Origin: Cerioporus squamosus
Taxonomy: Eukaryota > Basidiomycota > Agaricomycetes > Polyporales > Polyporaceae
DNA length: 64,000 bases
NCBI GenBank assembly: GCA_022592435.1
Contig: JABYQS010000033.1
Location: 1 to 64,000, forward strand
Direction of reading: 5' to 3'
Below, piece after piece: positions 34,101 through 46,858 of the stretch. The notes below the pieces were generated by a model that worked only from the letters and a program-made list of their open reading frames with translations, made no database searches and was not told the DNA's origin. The position numbers and the translations under genes were made by a program. Within the stretch, counting starts at the first letter, position 1. Each line of letters starts with the position of its first letter.

Positions 34101-36961
34101 ACTGGGTTTCCGACCCCGTTAGCGCAGCCAGATGTGGGATTGGCTGGAGAGCAACGTCTGAATTGCCCGAAATATCTTCGACGAAGCATTCAGGGAGTAC
34201 ATACCTATCTGTCCATCGGTGACGTCTTCGAGGATACTATGAGCACATGTCCACACTGTTGGACGGCAGACTCACCTGTCATCTGTACATAACCGTACGG
34301 GCATGCCAAACCGCACCCTGACTGGATGCACTGCTTGCCGTCCTTGGAGTTCAAATCCTGCGAACGCGGAATGATCTCTGAGAAGAGATCGGTCAGTTTG
34401 GAATTGCTGCTATAGGCCTTTGGTTCACGAACGGGTTGGATCCTGTCCGAGAACCGCGGAAAGGGCCTGCAAATTCAGGATCTCAGCATAACAATGCATG
34501 GAGCCCATATACTACACGGACCGTAGCGCTGTCGACATGTCAGCTATCAGAAAGCCCGCACACTACTAGGTGTACGCTTACCTGAAGTCATCCTGGTCAG
34601 CAGACCAGATCATGAGACCTCCTAGAGGGAAATGAGTGGCGCTTCTCATCCCCGTCGACCCAAAGGTTACTTACCGAATCCCGCTCCTTTAGCCCAGTTG
34701 ACCTTCGCAGTGAATGTATCTTTGTCGTCATAGCTGACCCAGTTGTCCTGCCGAGGCTCTGAGCACGCGATCGTATTCAAACCAGCAAGACGCGCATACC
34801 GTGTCATACACAAGATACTTGACTTGTGCGTCCGTGTCATAAACTGGGGATAAGCCGCCTCGAGTCAGGATGTCTTGGATTTCAGCATAGCTCAGGGTCC
34901 CATCGGCGGCCGTACATGCTACACACTCAAGAGCGTGAGTAACTCAAGCGATAGAAGGGTCGGAATGGCCTGTTTACCTCCTCCCGGCGCAGGTCCATTG
35001 AATGGACATCCAGGACGCGAGCACGATGCGTCACTCAGCTGGAACGACCTCCCATAGAAACCGAGACCTAGAACAATGCGATCCAGGGGCACGCCGACAC
35101 GCTGAAACAGTCCAACGGTCTGCTCAATCTCGGTAAGGTTGGTATGGGCTTGCACGATGTTGCCGATGAATACGTCCTTGGCGTCCCAAACGCCGTGGAG
35201 GTCGTACGACATGAGATTGACCCAATCTGCATAGCTCAGCAGCCCAAGAAGGTCGAAGTGTTGGAGGTACCAGTAGGACGACGGCGCGGTGAACGTGAGT
35301 CCGAAGCTATGCCCGGACGCGGAAAACTGGAGAAGCCACGGATGATCAGATGTTTAGAACACATCAGTCGTTGAGATGGCACTTACAGTTGTCCGCACAG
35401 TTCGGAACATGGCGACCATGTTGACTGTATCTGCCGGTACGCCACCGCGTTCGCATGCCACTGCAAGAAATGGGTTACATGAGCATAAATAAGAAGGAGG
35501 TGACAATATTCACCAGGATATTCCCAGTCACTGCGACAACGAACACATAAGCAAATGGACTATGGTACATGATAGAGTGGACACGTACATATCCACTCCA
35601 TCGAACCCATATGTAACCAGAAATCTAGGTTCGCGGACGGTCAAGGTAGGTCAAAATAGGAAGCAGAAGCATACACACTGAACGAGGGAATTCGCAAAAG
35701 CCTGGCGGTTGGCCTCTGTTGAGGACATGTCGCTGAAGACATGCTGTGTCGGAGGGTCGTTGAAAGCCCAGCCACCGATGGATATGTACGTCTTGAGGTT
35801 TGGATTGGCCTGCTTCAAGTCAGTGAAGCTCCTGTATTGGTCGATGTCGGAATCTGAGGCTGGGACAACCGCGAATGTTATCTATACGAGATGGAGCATG
35901 GGTCACGCCAGATAGTTGAGTGAATGGCCGGCGTCACGTACGGGGTCTATGGAGGCAAATGCGTAGTTGAGATGCGTGTACCCTGCTGCCGGAATGTTGT
36001 CAGGGTACCATGGATCGCAAGCGCGGCCGGATGCCCTGGAAGCCTGATATAAATACTATCACATTGTTATAGTGAACTGCGCCCTACCATCCCTAGTATG
36101 GGCCATTAGCGTTAGCTAATAACAACTAATAAGAACTGTCGTGATCGTACCTCATAATAGCCAATGAGCCGAGAGGTCACGGCCGAGTTCACTCCGGATG
36201 GAATAGAAGGAGAGCCACAATGTGCTCCGACGCAGTTGGCGCCACAGAACTCGTCTGTAGAGCCGCACTGCATCGATGTAAGGTCAGCGAGATACGGTCT
36301 TGGCCACGTGTGAGTACTCACGAATCCGAACTTGCTGCAGCAGACATTCAGGGGGCAGTCCTCATGGCCAGGAGCCGCATCAGGCCCGCATTCTGCAACA
36401 GCGTCACAGTTGCTCGTACACCCATCACCACAGAAGTCGTTGCCTGCGAACGTCTGAGTTGAGTACGAGAAAAGTCTACCAGACATTATACACAACTCAC
36501 CGTAACCGCAGAACCCCGACTTGCCGCTGGAGATACGACATAGCCGATGAGTTAGTATGCCCACAAACAGAGCGAGCTACGCACCAGCAAGCGCCATTAG
36601 GACAAGGCTGAAGGATCGAGCAACTACCGTCAAAGCCAGGCGGAGTGATGGTGATGTTATTGCAAGACTCGTCGTCGATCTGGCGATGCTTGAACTGCCG
36701 GACATGGCGGTTGTGACCGGACGTAGTAGTAAGATTACGGGGTGGAAGAGACGACGACGGGAGTGCTGTTGTGTTCGCCTGGGCCCGTCGTGCGACATTT
36801 CCTTTGCCTTGAGCCTCAAGACGGCGGCGGAAGCGGCGAGCAGCGGGGCTGAGATACTCGGACTTGACTGCTCCCGCATTCTCGGAGAGAAGGAGTAAGG
36901 CCAAGAAGAAGAATACTACGAGGTAGAAGTCGAGACGTGAGCACAGTGATTTGTTCCTCAT
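28143..36961 (-). CDS. Killer-toxin-like (subgroup C) GH18 chitinase with CBM18 chitin-binding modules
   Basis: This is a very large secreted chitinase interrupted by dozens of short introns. ATG 36961 starts a signal peptide (FYLVVFFFLALLLLSENAGA). Two CBM18-like modules follow (CPNGACCGKSGFCGYG, GNDFCGDGCTSNCD, CPLNVCCSKFGFCGSTDEFC; about 36640-36200). The GH18 barrel (about 36180-34500) has TYISIGGWAFNDPP and the catalytic FDGVDIDWEYP, assembled over two introns near 35500-35640 with the acid/base Glu present. It also has YDLHGVWD, LGLGFYGRSFQL and LMIWSADQDDFR. A Cys-rich stretch follows (CIQSGCGLACPYGYVQMT; TSGHKAFCCQSGLTADQIA), then a long region of unknown fold, including an Asp-rich part near 30500-30620. 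Fungal relatives resemble the alpha/beta chain of yeast zymocin. The 3' end is uncertain: plausible coding persists to about 28665, and a terminal exon may end at 28143. Confidence 0.85.
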
Positions 36962-37616
36962 GCTGGGGTTAGGACTCGTACTCGGTGCGAATAACTCTCG
37001 CCACCTCCATCCTTTAAATGTGGAGCAGGGGAGGCGCGGTGCCTCAAGTCGCAGCGCTCGTAGAACTCAATTCTGATAGCGACGCTGGGGAGACTCAATG
37101 AGCGTTGAGTTGGGAAGGGACGAAGGACAAAGCAGGGGTTACCGGCGCGCACCATGTCTGAGATGAGCCAGCTTCGATGAGCGGTCGATTCAAGGGCCAT
37201 CTTTGCGAGAACGCACCTCCGACTTACTACCACATGGTTTGAAATGTATGTTGCTGATGCCACCGTGGTTGGGCGGCGGCGCTGTGGGAGAGAGCAAGGA
37301 GGAACAAAGAAGAAACAGTGTTTTTCGTCCCAATACGGTAGTTGGCGGCAAGTTGGCAAGTTGGCGGCGCGCCGTACTGCACAGACGCCGGAGATTGGAC
37401 GCCTCTCGCTACTTCCTCCAGGTCCGAACACTCAGTGCATCTACCTCTCGGTGGCCACTTTACATATGGAGATGTGCACTCATCACGGCAGCTATGAGGC
37501 CCAAACGTTTTATAAGGGCGGTTCCTCGAGGACCGGCCATCTTCGAGCTCGCCGTTATTGCCACCAGAACTTGAAGACGGACGTCCTGTCAAGTCTGAGT
37601 GGACCACTTCGCCACC
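36962..37616. promoter_or_regulatory. Divergent promoter shared by chitinase and LysM gene
   Basis: 655 bases separate the two start codons. A TTTAAA motif on the chitinase side lies about 50 bases upstream of its ATG (near 37013), and a TATAAG at 37511 lies about 106 bases upstream of the LysM ATG. The LysM start has a strong context, GCCACCATGA. Head-to-head placement of a subgroup C chitinase and a LysM protein is a known fungal arrangement, so shared control is a reasonable inference. Confidence 0.6.
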
Positions 37617-40600
37617 ATGAACACTCTCCTCAGAAAGTCATTGCGCTACTTCCTCGCCCTCTCGGTGTCCATCCAGTCGCTTGCCACTGCGCAAGACCAG
37701 AGTGTCGTCTCCGTGTTTTCCGACCCCTCCGACATCTATCCGCTGCCTAGCTCTGCTGTATGTGCAGATGCTCTCGCAACGGCGGTTCAGTGCCCGGAGA
37801 CTCTACTTTTGGCCATTCCCAGCTCCTCCTCGCCCATTCCTAACCTCACTTCCTCTGATCTCGACAGTCTGTGCTCATCCGGTTGCTATAACTCGCTCAT
37901 GTCTGCTGCCGCTGAGGTGGATGCGGCCTGCCCAGGCTGGCCTTACGTCCTAGGTGAAACGAGCTATGTCGCGTCTTTTCCGTAGGTTAAGTTCCAGCTC
38001 ACTTTCGGATGTCAGATTAACGTCTTTCCTATAGCTTCCAATATCTCGCCTATATATGGAGCCTCGTACGTACCGTCGCGTTGAATCTACATGTCGTCTA
38101 TTGCCTGTGCTCATGACCCGCTCCGTAGTCTTGCGTCACTCAAGGCTCGGACTATTGCTTGAACATCGCCCAGGTTCTCGTCTTCCTCAGATCCTATCCT
38201 AGGTGTGGATGTACTGAGATCTATGCAGGGCTCCCCGTCGACGTCAGATACGCCGATAACAGCCGAGCCTCCCTCCCTACTCTGCCAGAACTGCACGCTG
38301 CAGACCTTGGATATCCAGATGTCGAGTCCTTTCGGATGGGACCCAAGTTTGTGAGTGGCCTGAAGGTATCGCTGTTCGGGGTGAAACGCTCTGACAGCAA
38401 CGCTAGCGTCTCGGATTGGATGACCATCCAGGCCACATGCCATATCTCGGTCAACAATACTATGCCTAACGGGCTCCTATTTGACAGCGACAGCCCATCG
38501 GCGTCCAATGGAACCTCGTACAATGTGACTGCGTCAGTAGCTTTAGCCTACGCTACCGGCAGCGGGCACACTTGCTCACACCTTCCCCCTCAGATCGCCC
38601 ACTCTTGCACCAGCCACGACGGATCACTGCATATACGGCACGTACACTATTCAGGTATGCGATTGTGAATCTATTTGACTCCTCCGAGCTCACACGCGTT
38701 CAATAAGCCGGGAGATACATGCGAGTCCGTCGCGTCCTCGCACAGTTTGTCGCTAGACCAGCTCATCGCAATTAACGGTCTCGATATATCCTGTGGCAAG
38801 CTTCCGGCCCCTGGCGGCAAGATATGCCTGTCGGGATCGTGTCCCCTATACACTGTCAAACCGAAGGACACCTGCCTCGGGATCTATCAGGCGAACGCCA
38901 TCTCATGGAGCCAGCTCCTGGCTTGGAACCCGTACGCCTGTATGTTGGCTTCATGAACAATGATCTGACGGCCACATGCTTGAAGGCAATTGGACGACTA
39001 CTGCACCAATATTGATACTCAGGTCGGCAAGGGGATTTGCATCGGACCCCCGGGAGGAAGCTATCAGCCTTCGACCACCCTACCGCCTGTCTCAGGTGAG
39101 TCTTGAACGTATGCCCTCGATTCGAGGGACGGGTCTCACGCGTTCTGTCAGGGTCGCCTACCGCAATTGCGTAAGTCTCACAAGCCTGACTGACGGCTCA
39201 GTGGCTGAGCCGTCAACTCTTGGCCGCCAGAATCCCTACCGGACCCATTGCACCTGGATCAGTGCGCTCGATCTGCGGAATGTGGTATGAAGCAGTTCCT
39301 GGAGGTAAGGAGGGCGGCACTATACGGATCTCCCCCTAGACTGACAAGTATTGCAGATACATGTCCGCAGGTGAGTCGACCTATACAACTCTTCCGCCGT
39401 CTTCTTCATCACTAACGACCGAATGGGATTAGATTCTTCAGATCTTTCAGATCACCAATGACACGTTCTATGAGGTATGTCCCTTCGTCCCCGCCTCGCT
39501 GTCCCCGCACTGACTGCTGTTAGCTGAACCCCAACGTCAACTCCGATGTGAGTAGAAGTCATCTTCAAATCATCAATCTCACACCAATCGCGCAAACAGT
39601 GTACCAATCTTCTCGCAGGCTTCGAATACTGCGTGGGCGTGTTTGGCAGTACGCACTCAATCCTTTCCAAGCCGTTGCTTCTCTTCTCATATAGGCCCGA
39701 TGCACAGACGTGACATCGACTTCAACGTTCACAGTGACCACAACGGGCGCAAGTATTATCTCAGTCCTCGGTGTGTCATTTCTCACCAGGCGTGCAATCC
39801 GGAGGTTCTCACAGCTTGTGCAGATGGCGATTTCCCCGTCGGAACTGGATCCGTGCTTGCTACTGGGAACATGACAGTGACCCCCGTGACGGCGTCGCCT
39901 CAGCAGTCCTACCCTTCTACAGCACCCCCAGCGCCAACCGTTGCCCCAGGTACCGTCGGAGAAGATCAATGTCTTCAATGTCAGGGTACTAGCCCTTCCT
40001 TCAATGTATAACAGGCTGACTCTCTGTACAATCAGACTACACAGCGCAGCCTGGTTAGTAGCACTCATGCTATTGGTGCCTATTGAGATCGTTCGGCATC
40101 GATTTGATCGCGTCTTTAGGTGACACCTGCCTTGGGATAGAGACGGTATTCTCTCTGCGAGATGAAGAATTTCGAACCTGGAACCCGGAGGTAACGTCTC
40201 GCACACCTACCGCCGCAGGATGATCTTCTCACCCCTGCCACAGGTCGACGCGAACTGCGCGAATCTTCAGGTGAGATCGCGTTTTCCAACGCTGGTCCGC
40301 AAATGTTCGACACTCAGCATATCGTGACGGCCAGGTTGGACTCTCCTACTGCGTGTTCGGGCCATACGTCCCCTACACACCCACGATCACTCTGCCCCCG
40401 ACGACGTCTAGCAGCCCCACGAGCACGGTCACAACGACAACAACATCGGCGGCACCCGTTCCCACGAACATCGCCAACGGCACAATCACGGATGGTTGTA
40501 CAGGTGGGCGAGCGTCGATTGTTGACAGAAGTCGATATCGAAGCTTAAGCATGCTCGTCTTGACTGTCACCCACAGATTATTACACAGTAAAGTACGGAC

Positions 40601-42067
40601 ACCAGCGCTTCGCACCGTCGTTCAGGTGTTTCTCATGACTTCGCATTTATAGGTCCGGCGATACCTGCACAGCGATCGAGGAGTCGTTCTCAATCTCGCT
40701 GTCTGACTTCCGGACGTGGAACCCCGAAGTGTGAGTGATCCATCTCAGAACAGCTCCTGGCGGCCAGCGTGCTGATTGGGCACTGGCACAACGTAGGAAC
40801 GCCCAATGTACGTCCTAGACCATGCGTTCCAAGTACTGATACCTCACGCCCGTTCCTAGGCACGAACATCGTCTTGGGTCTTGCATACTGCGTGAACGGT
40901 CCGCCGCCATCAAGTACTCCTATAGCACCGGGAACGATGTACGTTGGGTCTTAGCTGCTTGCAGGTCTCGTATAACTCATTAACGCCTCCCTACCCGGCG
41001 ACAGAACCACCGGTTGCAATACATACTACACCGTGCAGTAAGCCGGCCGGTTTGCAACCCTGCTCCGCCCGAACTCAGTACACTATGACAGACCTGGAGA
41101 CACATGTGCGGTCATGGAAGATCAATACGACATTACCTTTGACCAGATACGCCAATGGAACCCCGAGGTAGACTCGAACTGTAAGACACGCTCCGTCTGT
41201 GACAGCGTCCGTCGTAACTAACCCAGACTAGGTGCGAATATCCAACCCGATCTCGGATATTGTGTCGCTGGACGTACGTACCCTTGATTCGAGTCGCTGT
41301 CGTCAACGCAGACGAACTGATACCATCTCTCCTGAATCTAGCTGAGGCCGGAACGGGAACGATCACTCCTTCGCAGGGTTGTACGGCCTATTATACAGTC
41401 ATGTGAGTCTTCGTGTCCAGCATGCTGGAGGGAATAGCCATCTCTGTCGTTTCACTCACCGTCTCCAGGTCCGGAGACTCTTGTCCTGCGATCGAAGCTC
41501 AGTTCGGTATCACCTTCGCCCAGATACAAACGTGGAATCCCGAGATCAACAATGACTGTCAGTTCCTGTCCGTGGCATGAGTCGGCTAAACGTGAACCTC
41601 ATCCGATTTCGTCCGCAGGTTCTAACATCATCGCAGGGGTTCAATACTGCGTAGCTGGACGTATGTGATATGATCCTAGGTGGCATCCTGAAGCGCGATA
41701 GCTCACCTGCCTGACTAGCCTCGTCGGGAACTACCACGAGCACGACCGCTACCGCAGCACCTACTGGTCCCGGTACAATCACTCCGGGGCAAGGCTGCAA
41801 GGAGTACTACACTGTCGTCTCAGGTGATACCTGCGAGGTAATCGACAACAAGTTCGGGATAACACTTGCGAAGTTCATCCAGTGGAACCCCGAGATCGAC
41901 TCGCAATGTGCGACCATCCCTCCTTATATCACGAGTTTCATAACCGCTCACGATCTTATATCAGGCACGAACCTCCAGCTCGGAGTACAGGTAAGCAAAG
42001 AGTACGTCTCTCCACAGACTTTGAGACTTACCACCACCGCCATTAGTACTGCGTGTCCGGTCCTTGA
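37617..42067 (+). CDS. Secreted multi-LysM (CBM50) protein
   Basis: This protein probably binds chitin or chito-oligomers outside the cell. The signal peptide is MNTLLRKSLRYFLALSVSIQ followed by SLATAQ. A Cys-containing N-terminal region (CADALATAVQCPETLLLAIP) precedes a series of LysM-like modules. Seven or eight can be read: PGDTCESVASSHSLSLDQL (about 38700), YTVKPKDTCLGIYQANAISW (38850), PGDTCPQILQIFQITNDTF (spread over exons, 39350-39460), GDTCLGIETVFSLRDEEFR (40120), YTVKSGDTCTAIEESF (40580-40690), DTCAVMEDQYDITFDQIRQW (41090), GDSCPAIEAQFGITFAQIQ (41470) and GDTCEVIDNKFGITLAKF (41820). Each later module ends with WNPE and a YCVxG block. Ser/Thr/Pro linkers separate modules. The end is QYCVSGP with TGA at 42067. 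Some exon joints between 38000 and 40100 are uncertain. Confidence 0.88.
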
Positions 42068-42386
42068 ACTTGAAGTCCTGCCACCTAATCGTTGATCCGG
42101 GGAGTCGTGGATGCGAGCGGGAGTCCCTATCCTGGTCTCAGTCCTGTATTGATGCGCAATGAAACACATGATGAGTCGGTCTCTCACTTACGTCCGTGCC
42201 CCACCATGACCGATGTGGTCGACCGATTGCCGTGCTTTGCAACTTAACGACGTAGCAACCTAGTACCAGCACGCCCCCATGTCACCCATTCCAGCGGAAG
42301 ATACTACACTCGCAGCCTCAACTCAAGAATTCTCCCCTCCGCGTCCCGACGGCCCTCAATCTCATATCCACCATCGTCTCCCGTCG
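42068..42386. other. Convergent intergenic region, LysM gene / unknown gene
   Basis: 319 bases holding the two 3' untranslated regions. Nothing else is recognised. Confidence 0.45.
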
Positions 42387-44477
42387 CTACTCGTATGTGA
42401 GGTGCTGAATCATCATGAGATCAATATGCATGTACTCACTGACTACCCCACCAGGCACGAAGACGTTCGTACCCTCGTCCTCGTCAATGAAGGTTTCTAA
42501 CATCGCTTCACGATCTGTGTCTCTACCGAGCGAAAGGATGGAGTTCAGCGCGTGCTTCGAGAACAAGCAGATCATCCCGGAGTCGACACTGAATGAGGCC
42601 ACGACCTCCCAGTCCGCGTCAGGATCTGTGTTCTGGGCTCGGACGGTAGTTCGTTGGGGAAGCGCATCATAATTGACAGTGCCGTCCCTTGCCCAGGTGA
42701 ACCGGATGATCCTTGGCTCGCGGCCCGTGAGTTCGTGTTCGTTCCCTTCGTTGTCTTCATCGGGTTCGACGGACATCAGCCAGATTCCTGGCTTCGCGCC
42801 AGTGATCTCGACCTCAAATTCGTCATCATCGCCCTTCGACGTTCCAAGATCACCGCCAACGAAGCTGCCATCTGGACCAACCTGGAACGATGTGTCAACT
42901 CTGAGACAGCGGGACGCGACGGGGACTCATACCTCCACGACCGGTTCAGAATCCTCCATGTTCAGGTTCTGGATCCATGCCATCGTCTTGTCGGCCCAGT
43001 CCCCGTACGACAAGCGACCATTCGCCTCAAGCTCGGCATCGGAATGCTCGGATGTGTCCCCGGTCTCCTGCTTCAACGCTTTGACATCCGCTGGTAATAC
43101 TGCAGCACCAAGCCAGGCGCACCGTTGGGTCCGGATAGAAATGGGCGAGTGCGGCTCGTACTGCGCGTGAGTGTCTCCCGATAAGGGAAGCACATACTCC
43201 GTTGGTGAGAAACTGCTCAACCGCAAGCAATGCAGCCAGAGAGGCACCCCGTCAGAACTGGTCTCTAGCCCCCACGCGATGCCGAGACTCTGCGCCGCCT
43301 TGTTCACCTTGCGGCGCTTCCCAGCTGGCGGCGCGTCGGGGTCTGAGCGTGGTTCACGCGAGGACTGGATGACGCGCCCCAACAGCGCCCGCGCGGCATC
43401 GAGGGTGACACTCCCTGGCACAAGGTGTGCACCGTAAGGCACGAGATCTACATCGTGCTGCAGGTCGGCCATCTCGGTCCCCATGAATGTCTCCTTGACG
43501 GGGATGAACAGAGCGCGCGAGATGATGTCGGGCTTCTTCGCAGATGGGATGATCCGCCGACCATTCCCTGGCATGTGTAGAGTAGGCACCTTCTTGTAGT
43601 ATTGCTCCTCCAACGGTGGGGGCACTGGACTCTCCACGAAGCCAGGCGGGGGAACTGGTTCTATCCAATGGTCCGGTGTAGAGCACCACGCCGGCAGAGT
43701 GCGCTCCCAGGGCTTGAAGAAGCGCCAGGGGGACTCTTGACCAAGGTCGTCGTTGCGCACATACGGCACAATACCCACGTCAGACAAGTCCGCGAGGATG
43801 TCTGCCATCTGACGACTCGCCAGCGAATCGAACGACGCGAGTCCGGACCTCAGGACTGCATCGAAGTGCATCGAGGGGAAGAATGGATGACGATACTTCC
43901 GATCAGCTTGGACGCGGAACCGTTGGGCGGCGCGCTCAAAAGCTTCGGAAGATGCGCATTCGATAGTCTCCGGCGTCCAGACTTCTTCGACGAGCCAGGT
44001 CTTGTGCTGGGCGGTCACATCACGGAACTCGAAGGTGATGCGTCCCACGTCCTCCGGCACGGGCTCAGCATGCCACCATCTTGCCTCTGTTCTCCGGATC
44101 CAGTCCTCACGAACTCGGCTGCGAAATGCATCGAGGGCCGCCTGCGCTAGGTCTTTCAGGGTGCTGTCACTAGTAAATTGCGACGATCTCGAGAGGTCGA
44201 ATAGAGCATTCTCAAGTTTTCCCGAGAGCTAGGAATGGGACGAATTGATATCAGTTGAGCTATGTGTTGCGCCAGTAACTCACCTTTGTATCATAGAATG
44301 CTTTAGTCCATACAGTGGCTTCGATAACTCTGTTCAGTGCGTCCATGATCTCCTGTACGACGCATCAGAGTGAATCGCGATTGGGTACACGACACGCACC
44401 TTGGTTTCCCCATGGTTGAGCGTATGCGTTAGCTCTTGTGCGAAAACTTCCACCTCCTCAGTGCTGGTTTGCGACAT
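42387..44477 (-). CDS. Conserved-looking protein of unknown family, about 630 residues
   Basis: I do not recognise the family. ATG 44477 opens MSQTSTEEVEVFAQELTHTL, and short introns follow near 44230-44282 and 44352-44400. The long exon then carries DVGRITFEFRDVTAQHKTWL, KYRHPFFPSMHFDAVL, ALFIPVKETFMGTEMADLQH and GIAWGLETSSDGVPLWLHCL. A 53-base-type intron joins SEPVVE to VGPDGSFVGGDLGTSKGDDD. The C-terminal part (VASFSVDSGMICLFSKHAL, FIDEDEGTNVFVPGG) looks like a small globular domain with a Gly/Asp-rich loop. No signal peptide or membrane segment is seen, so it is probably soluble and intracellular. Good codon continuity and conserved-looking aromatic residues support a real gene. The last 20 codons may be altered by an intron near 42405-42445. 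Confidence 0.72.
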
Positions 44478-45728
44478 GATGCCCGACGACCTGCACGAGA
44501 GCTGGATCAGTAGAGTGGATCATAGTGCATGATGCGTGGCCTCACTCGCTGAGCGGGATGACGATGGTCGACAGCAAGATAGATGCCGCCTCGGGAAGGA
44601 CTTGAGGCTGAGAATGATAGGTCCCTTGCATCTGCTTACATAAAGTGCACTCACAATGGGCGCGGTGGGCGCAGATGTCAAATGGGGCACAACACTTACC
44701 GCATGCCCATGTATGGGCGACGGCGACGCGCTGCTTTCCAGTAAACTTGATGGGAGACCCGCTACAAGTCGGTACATCGGCGAACGACTCGGACGGGTGT
44801 TCCTCAGTATGACCTAGGAATCACGACGGCGAGACATATTGGTTCACACTAGGACGGATGGTGCATACCCTTGCCGTGCTAGTGGACACTAGGTAACCGT
44901 CAAACCTGTTGATCTCTTCAGTTTCGCGTCGCAGTGTCGCACAATATCAACGAATTCGGACGCGGAAAAGTGAGAGGAAAGCGATTGAGACTCACAGGTT
45001 CACACGCGCCCGTCTAGTTGAGTAATCTCTTGCAGTCCTACAGGACGACGAGCTACGGGACATTAATTGTGAAGGCCTTAATCGAAGGCTGAGAACTCAC
45101 GGGATAGACGAGTTCCGTCCGTGAGCACGCCTGTTGATAGTGCACGAAGCTCATATGTCTACGAACGGTGAATGAGTATGTCGAGGGATGCTCGAGTCAC
45201 GCTCAAGTTCATTCGCATCACCTGTACGTGGGCCATCAGATACTTGGCTGGAGTCATGGATGCAGACCGCACTTACTTCAACAGCCAGACCCAAGTTCCG
45301 CCAGTCGATGCGTCCTGTACAACCTCTCGAGCTCCACCATACGCGATGACTCGGGAGCTCTACACAACTGCGTTTGGGAAGTCCTGTCGGATAAAATCCA
45401 AAAATAACAAGTTTGCCTGCTTGTCCGTAATCCTTCCTTGGAGATCAGTAGCCACCTGAAGACTTGGGTAGAACGTCGCATCCGTCTCATGAATGCGCGA
45501 CGACTTGACTTTGCACCCTATAGCAACGGACATCTAGCGTGTTATTGTGGATCGGGACAGGCAGCCTGCTAGGCCTGCCACAGGTTGTAAGTAATGTGTC
45601 CGGCGTCCGCAACGTTCTCATGAACTCATACAACCTAGACAACCATCAGTACTCAGCATGTGCGCGATACGAGTGGAGACGCACCGACATGCAAGGATGG
45701 GCACGTTCAAGTCCAGCACTGTCCAGTG
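44478..45728. other. 1.25-kb intergenic region without recognised gene
   Basis: Between the unknown-family gene start and the ZNF830-like stop, both on the minus strand. Short frames (for example plus 45172-45459) show no motif I can name and no splice continuity. It must contain the promoter of the unknown gene. A degraded element or a short non-coding transcript is possible but not supported. Confidence 0.4.
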
Positions 45729-46598
45729 TCACGACTTCGCAGCCTTCCTCGCCTTCGCCGCCTCCCGATTCCGCTTCAGAGCCTCCAGCTTGCTCTTCAG
45801 CACCGACACCCTCGCGTCCGCCTCCTCCTGCGCCTGCTCCTCCTCCAGCAGCCGGTCCATGATCAGCTCCCGCTCGTCCAGCTCCTTCCGCCTCCGCTTC
45901 GCCTCCTCGTCCAGCTCCCCCTCCTTCTCCCCATCCCCGCCACCTTCCGCACCAGGCGCGGAGGGAAAGCCCTGCGGGACCTCCGCGGAGAGCACGGCCT
46001 CCGCCGCGACCGTCGCGCGTTCGTACGTCTCGTGGTAGTCTGGCGCATTAATCACCGACTGCTGGAACCGCTGCCACTCGAGGTCGAGCACGTCCTGCTT
46101 CCCGTCTGCCTGCGCCGCGCCGTCTGCTTCCTCTTCCTCTTCCTCAGCCGGGGGCGGCACCATGGACGGGTCGGAGAAGAAGTCCGCCGGGAGTGCACCC
46201 CGTTTCGCCTGCGCTGCTGCAGTCTGAGATGTCGATGTTGCTGCCAGTGCAGTGGGGGCACGTTGGGGCTCCTCGCTCTCCGTCCGTCTGCGCTTTGCGT
46301 CAACCATCGGCGTCTCCTCATCCCCTTCCTCGTCCCCATCCACCTCCATCGCCTTCCGCTTCAGACTCTCCTGTTCCTCCGCCGCGCGCTGCGCCTCTCG
46401 TGCGCGTTCTTCCCGTAGGCGTGCCGCGTTTGTGCGATGGGCCTTGCTTCCGATATGGCCCTCCCATGCTGATGCGTGCTTGACGGTCGTACCACAGGCC
46501 ACGCAGCGTAGCTGTCCTGACGATGTATATGAAGCTAGAGGATGTGTGATCCGTACTTCCTGACGTTTTGCTTTGAGAAGTGCGCGTACGTCAGCCAT
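45729..46598 (-). CDS. ZNF830/CCDC16-like U1-type zinc-finger protein
   Basis: Single exon, 289 residues. The N-terminal [14 protein letters not shown] leads to a C2H2 finger of the U1/matrin spacing (C-x2-C-x12-H-x5-H) in [20 protein letters not shown] followed by KAH, the signature of ZNF830 homologues, which are nuclear and associated with spliceosomal complexes. A middle acidic and Pro-rich section contains LPADFFSDP, a family-typical motif. The C-terminal half is a long charged coiled coil ([20 protein letters not shown] and [20 protein letters not shown]). The frame happens to stay open upstream through the intergenic gap into citrate synthase, but the ATG at 46598 and family length place the start here. 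Confidence 0.88.
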   Translation of the reverse strand: MADVRALLKAKRQEVRITHPLASYTSSGQLRCVACGTTVKHASAWEGHIGSKAHRTNAARLREERAREAQRAAEEQESLKRKAMEVDGDEEGDEETPMVDAKRRRTESEEPQRAPTALAATSTSQTAAAQAKRGALPADFFSDPSMVPPPAEEEEEEADGAAQADGKQDVLDLEWQRFQQSVINAPDYHETYERATVAAEAVLSAEVPQGFPSAPGAEGGGDGEKEGELDEEAKRRRKELDERELIMDRLLEEEQAQEEADARVSVLKSKLEALKRNREAAKARKAAKS

Positions 46599-46858
46599 GA
46601 TATCGCTATGTGGTGGGTGAACACAAGCAAGGACAGCGGACAGTGTAGGAACTCTCGGGAGGGTGAGGTGGTGGCTGAGAATGACGATACTGCTCTCCGG
46701 CGCTACAAGGATTCGATACACGGGAACATGCCTTTTTATTACGTAAGCAATAGTCGTTCCAACATAGCAGAAAGTGTACGCTAAAGTGTCTATCCCATAC
46801 GAACACCGAGTCAAGCAGGTCTTTCTCCAAACGAGATTTTGGCTGGACAGTAGACAGC

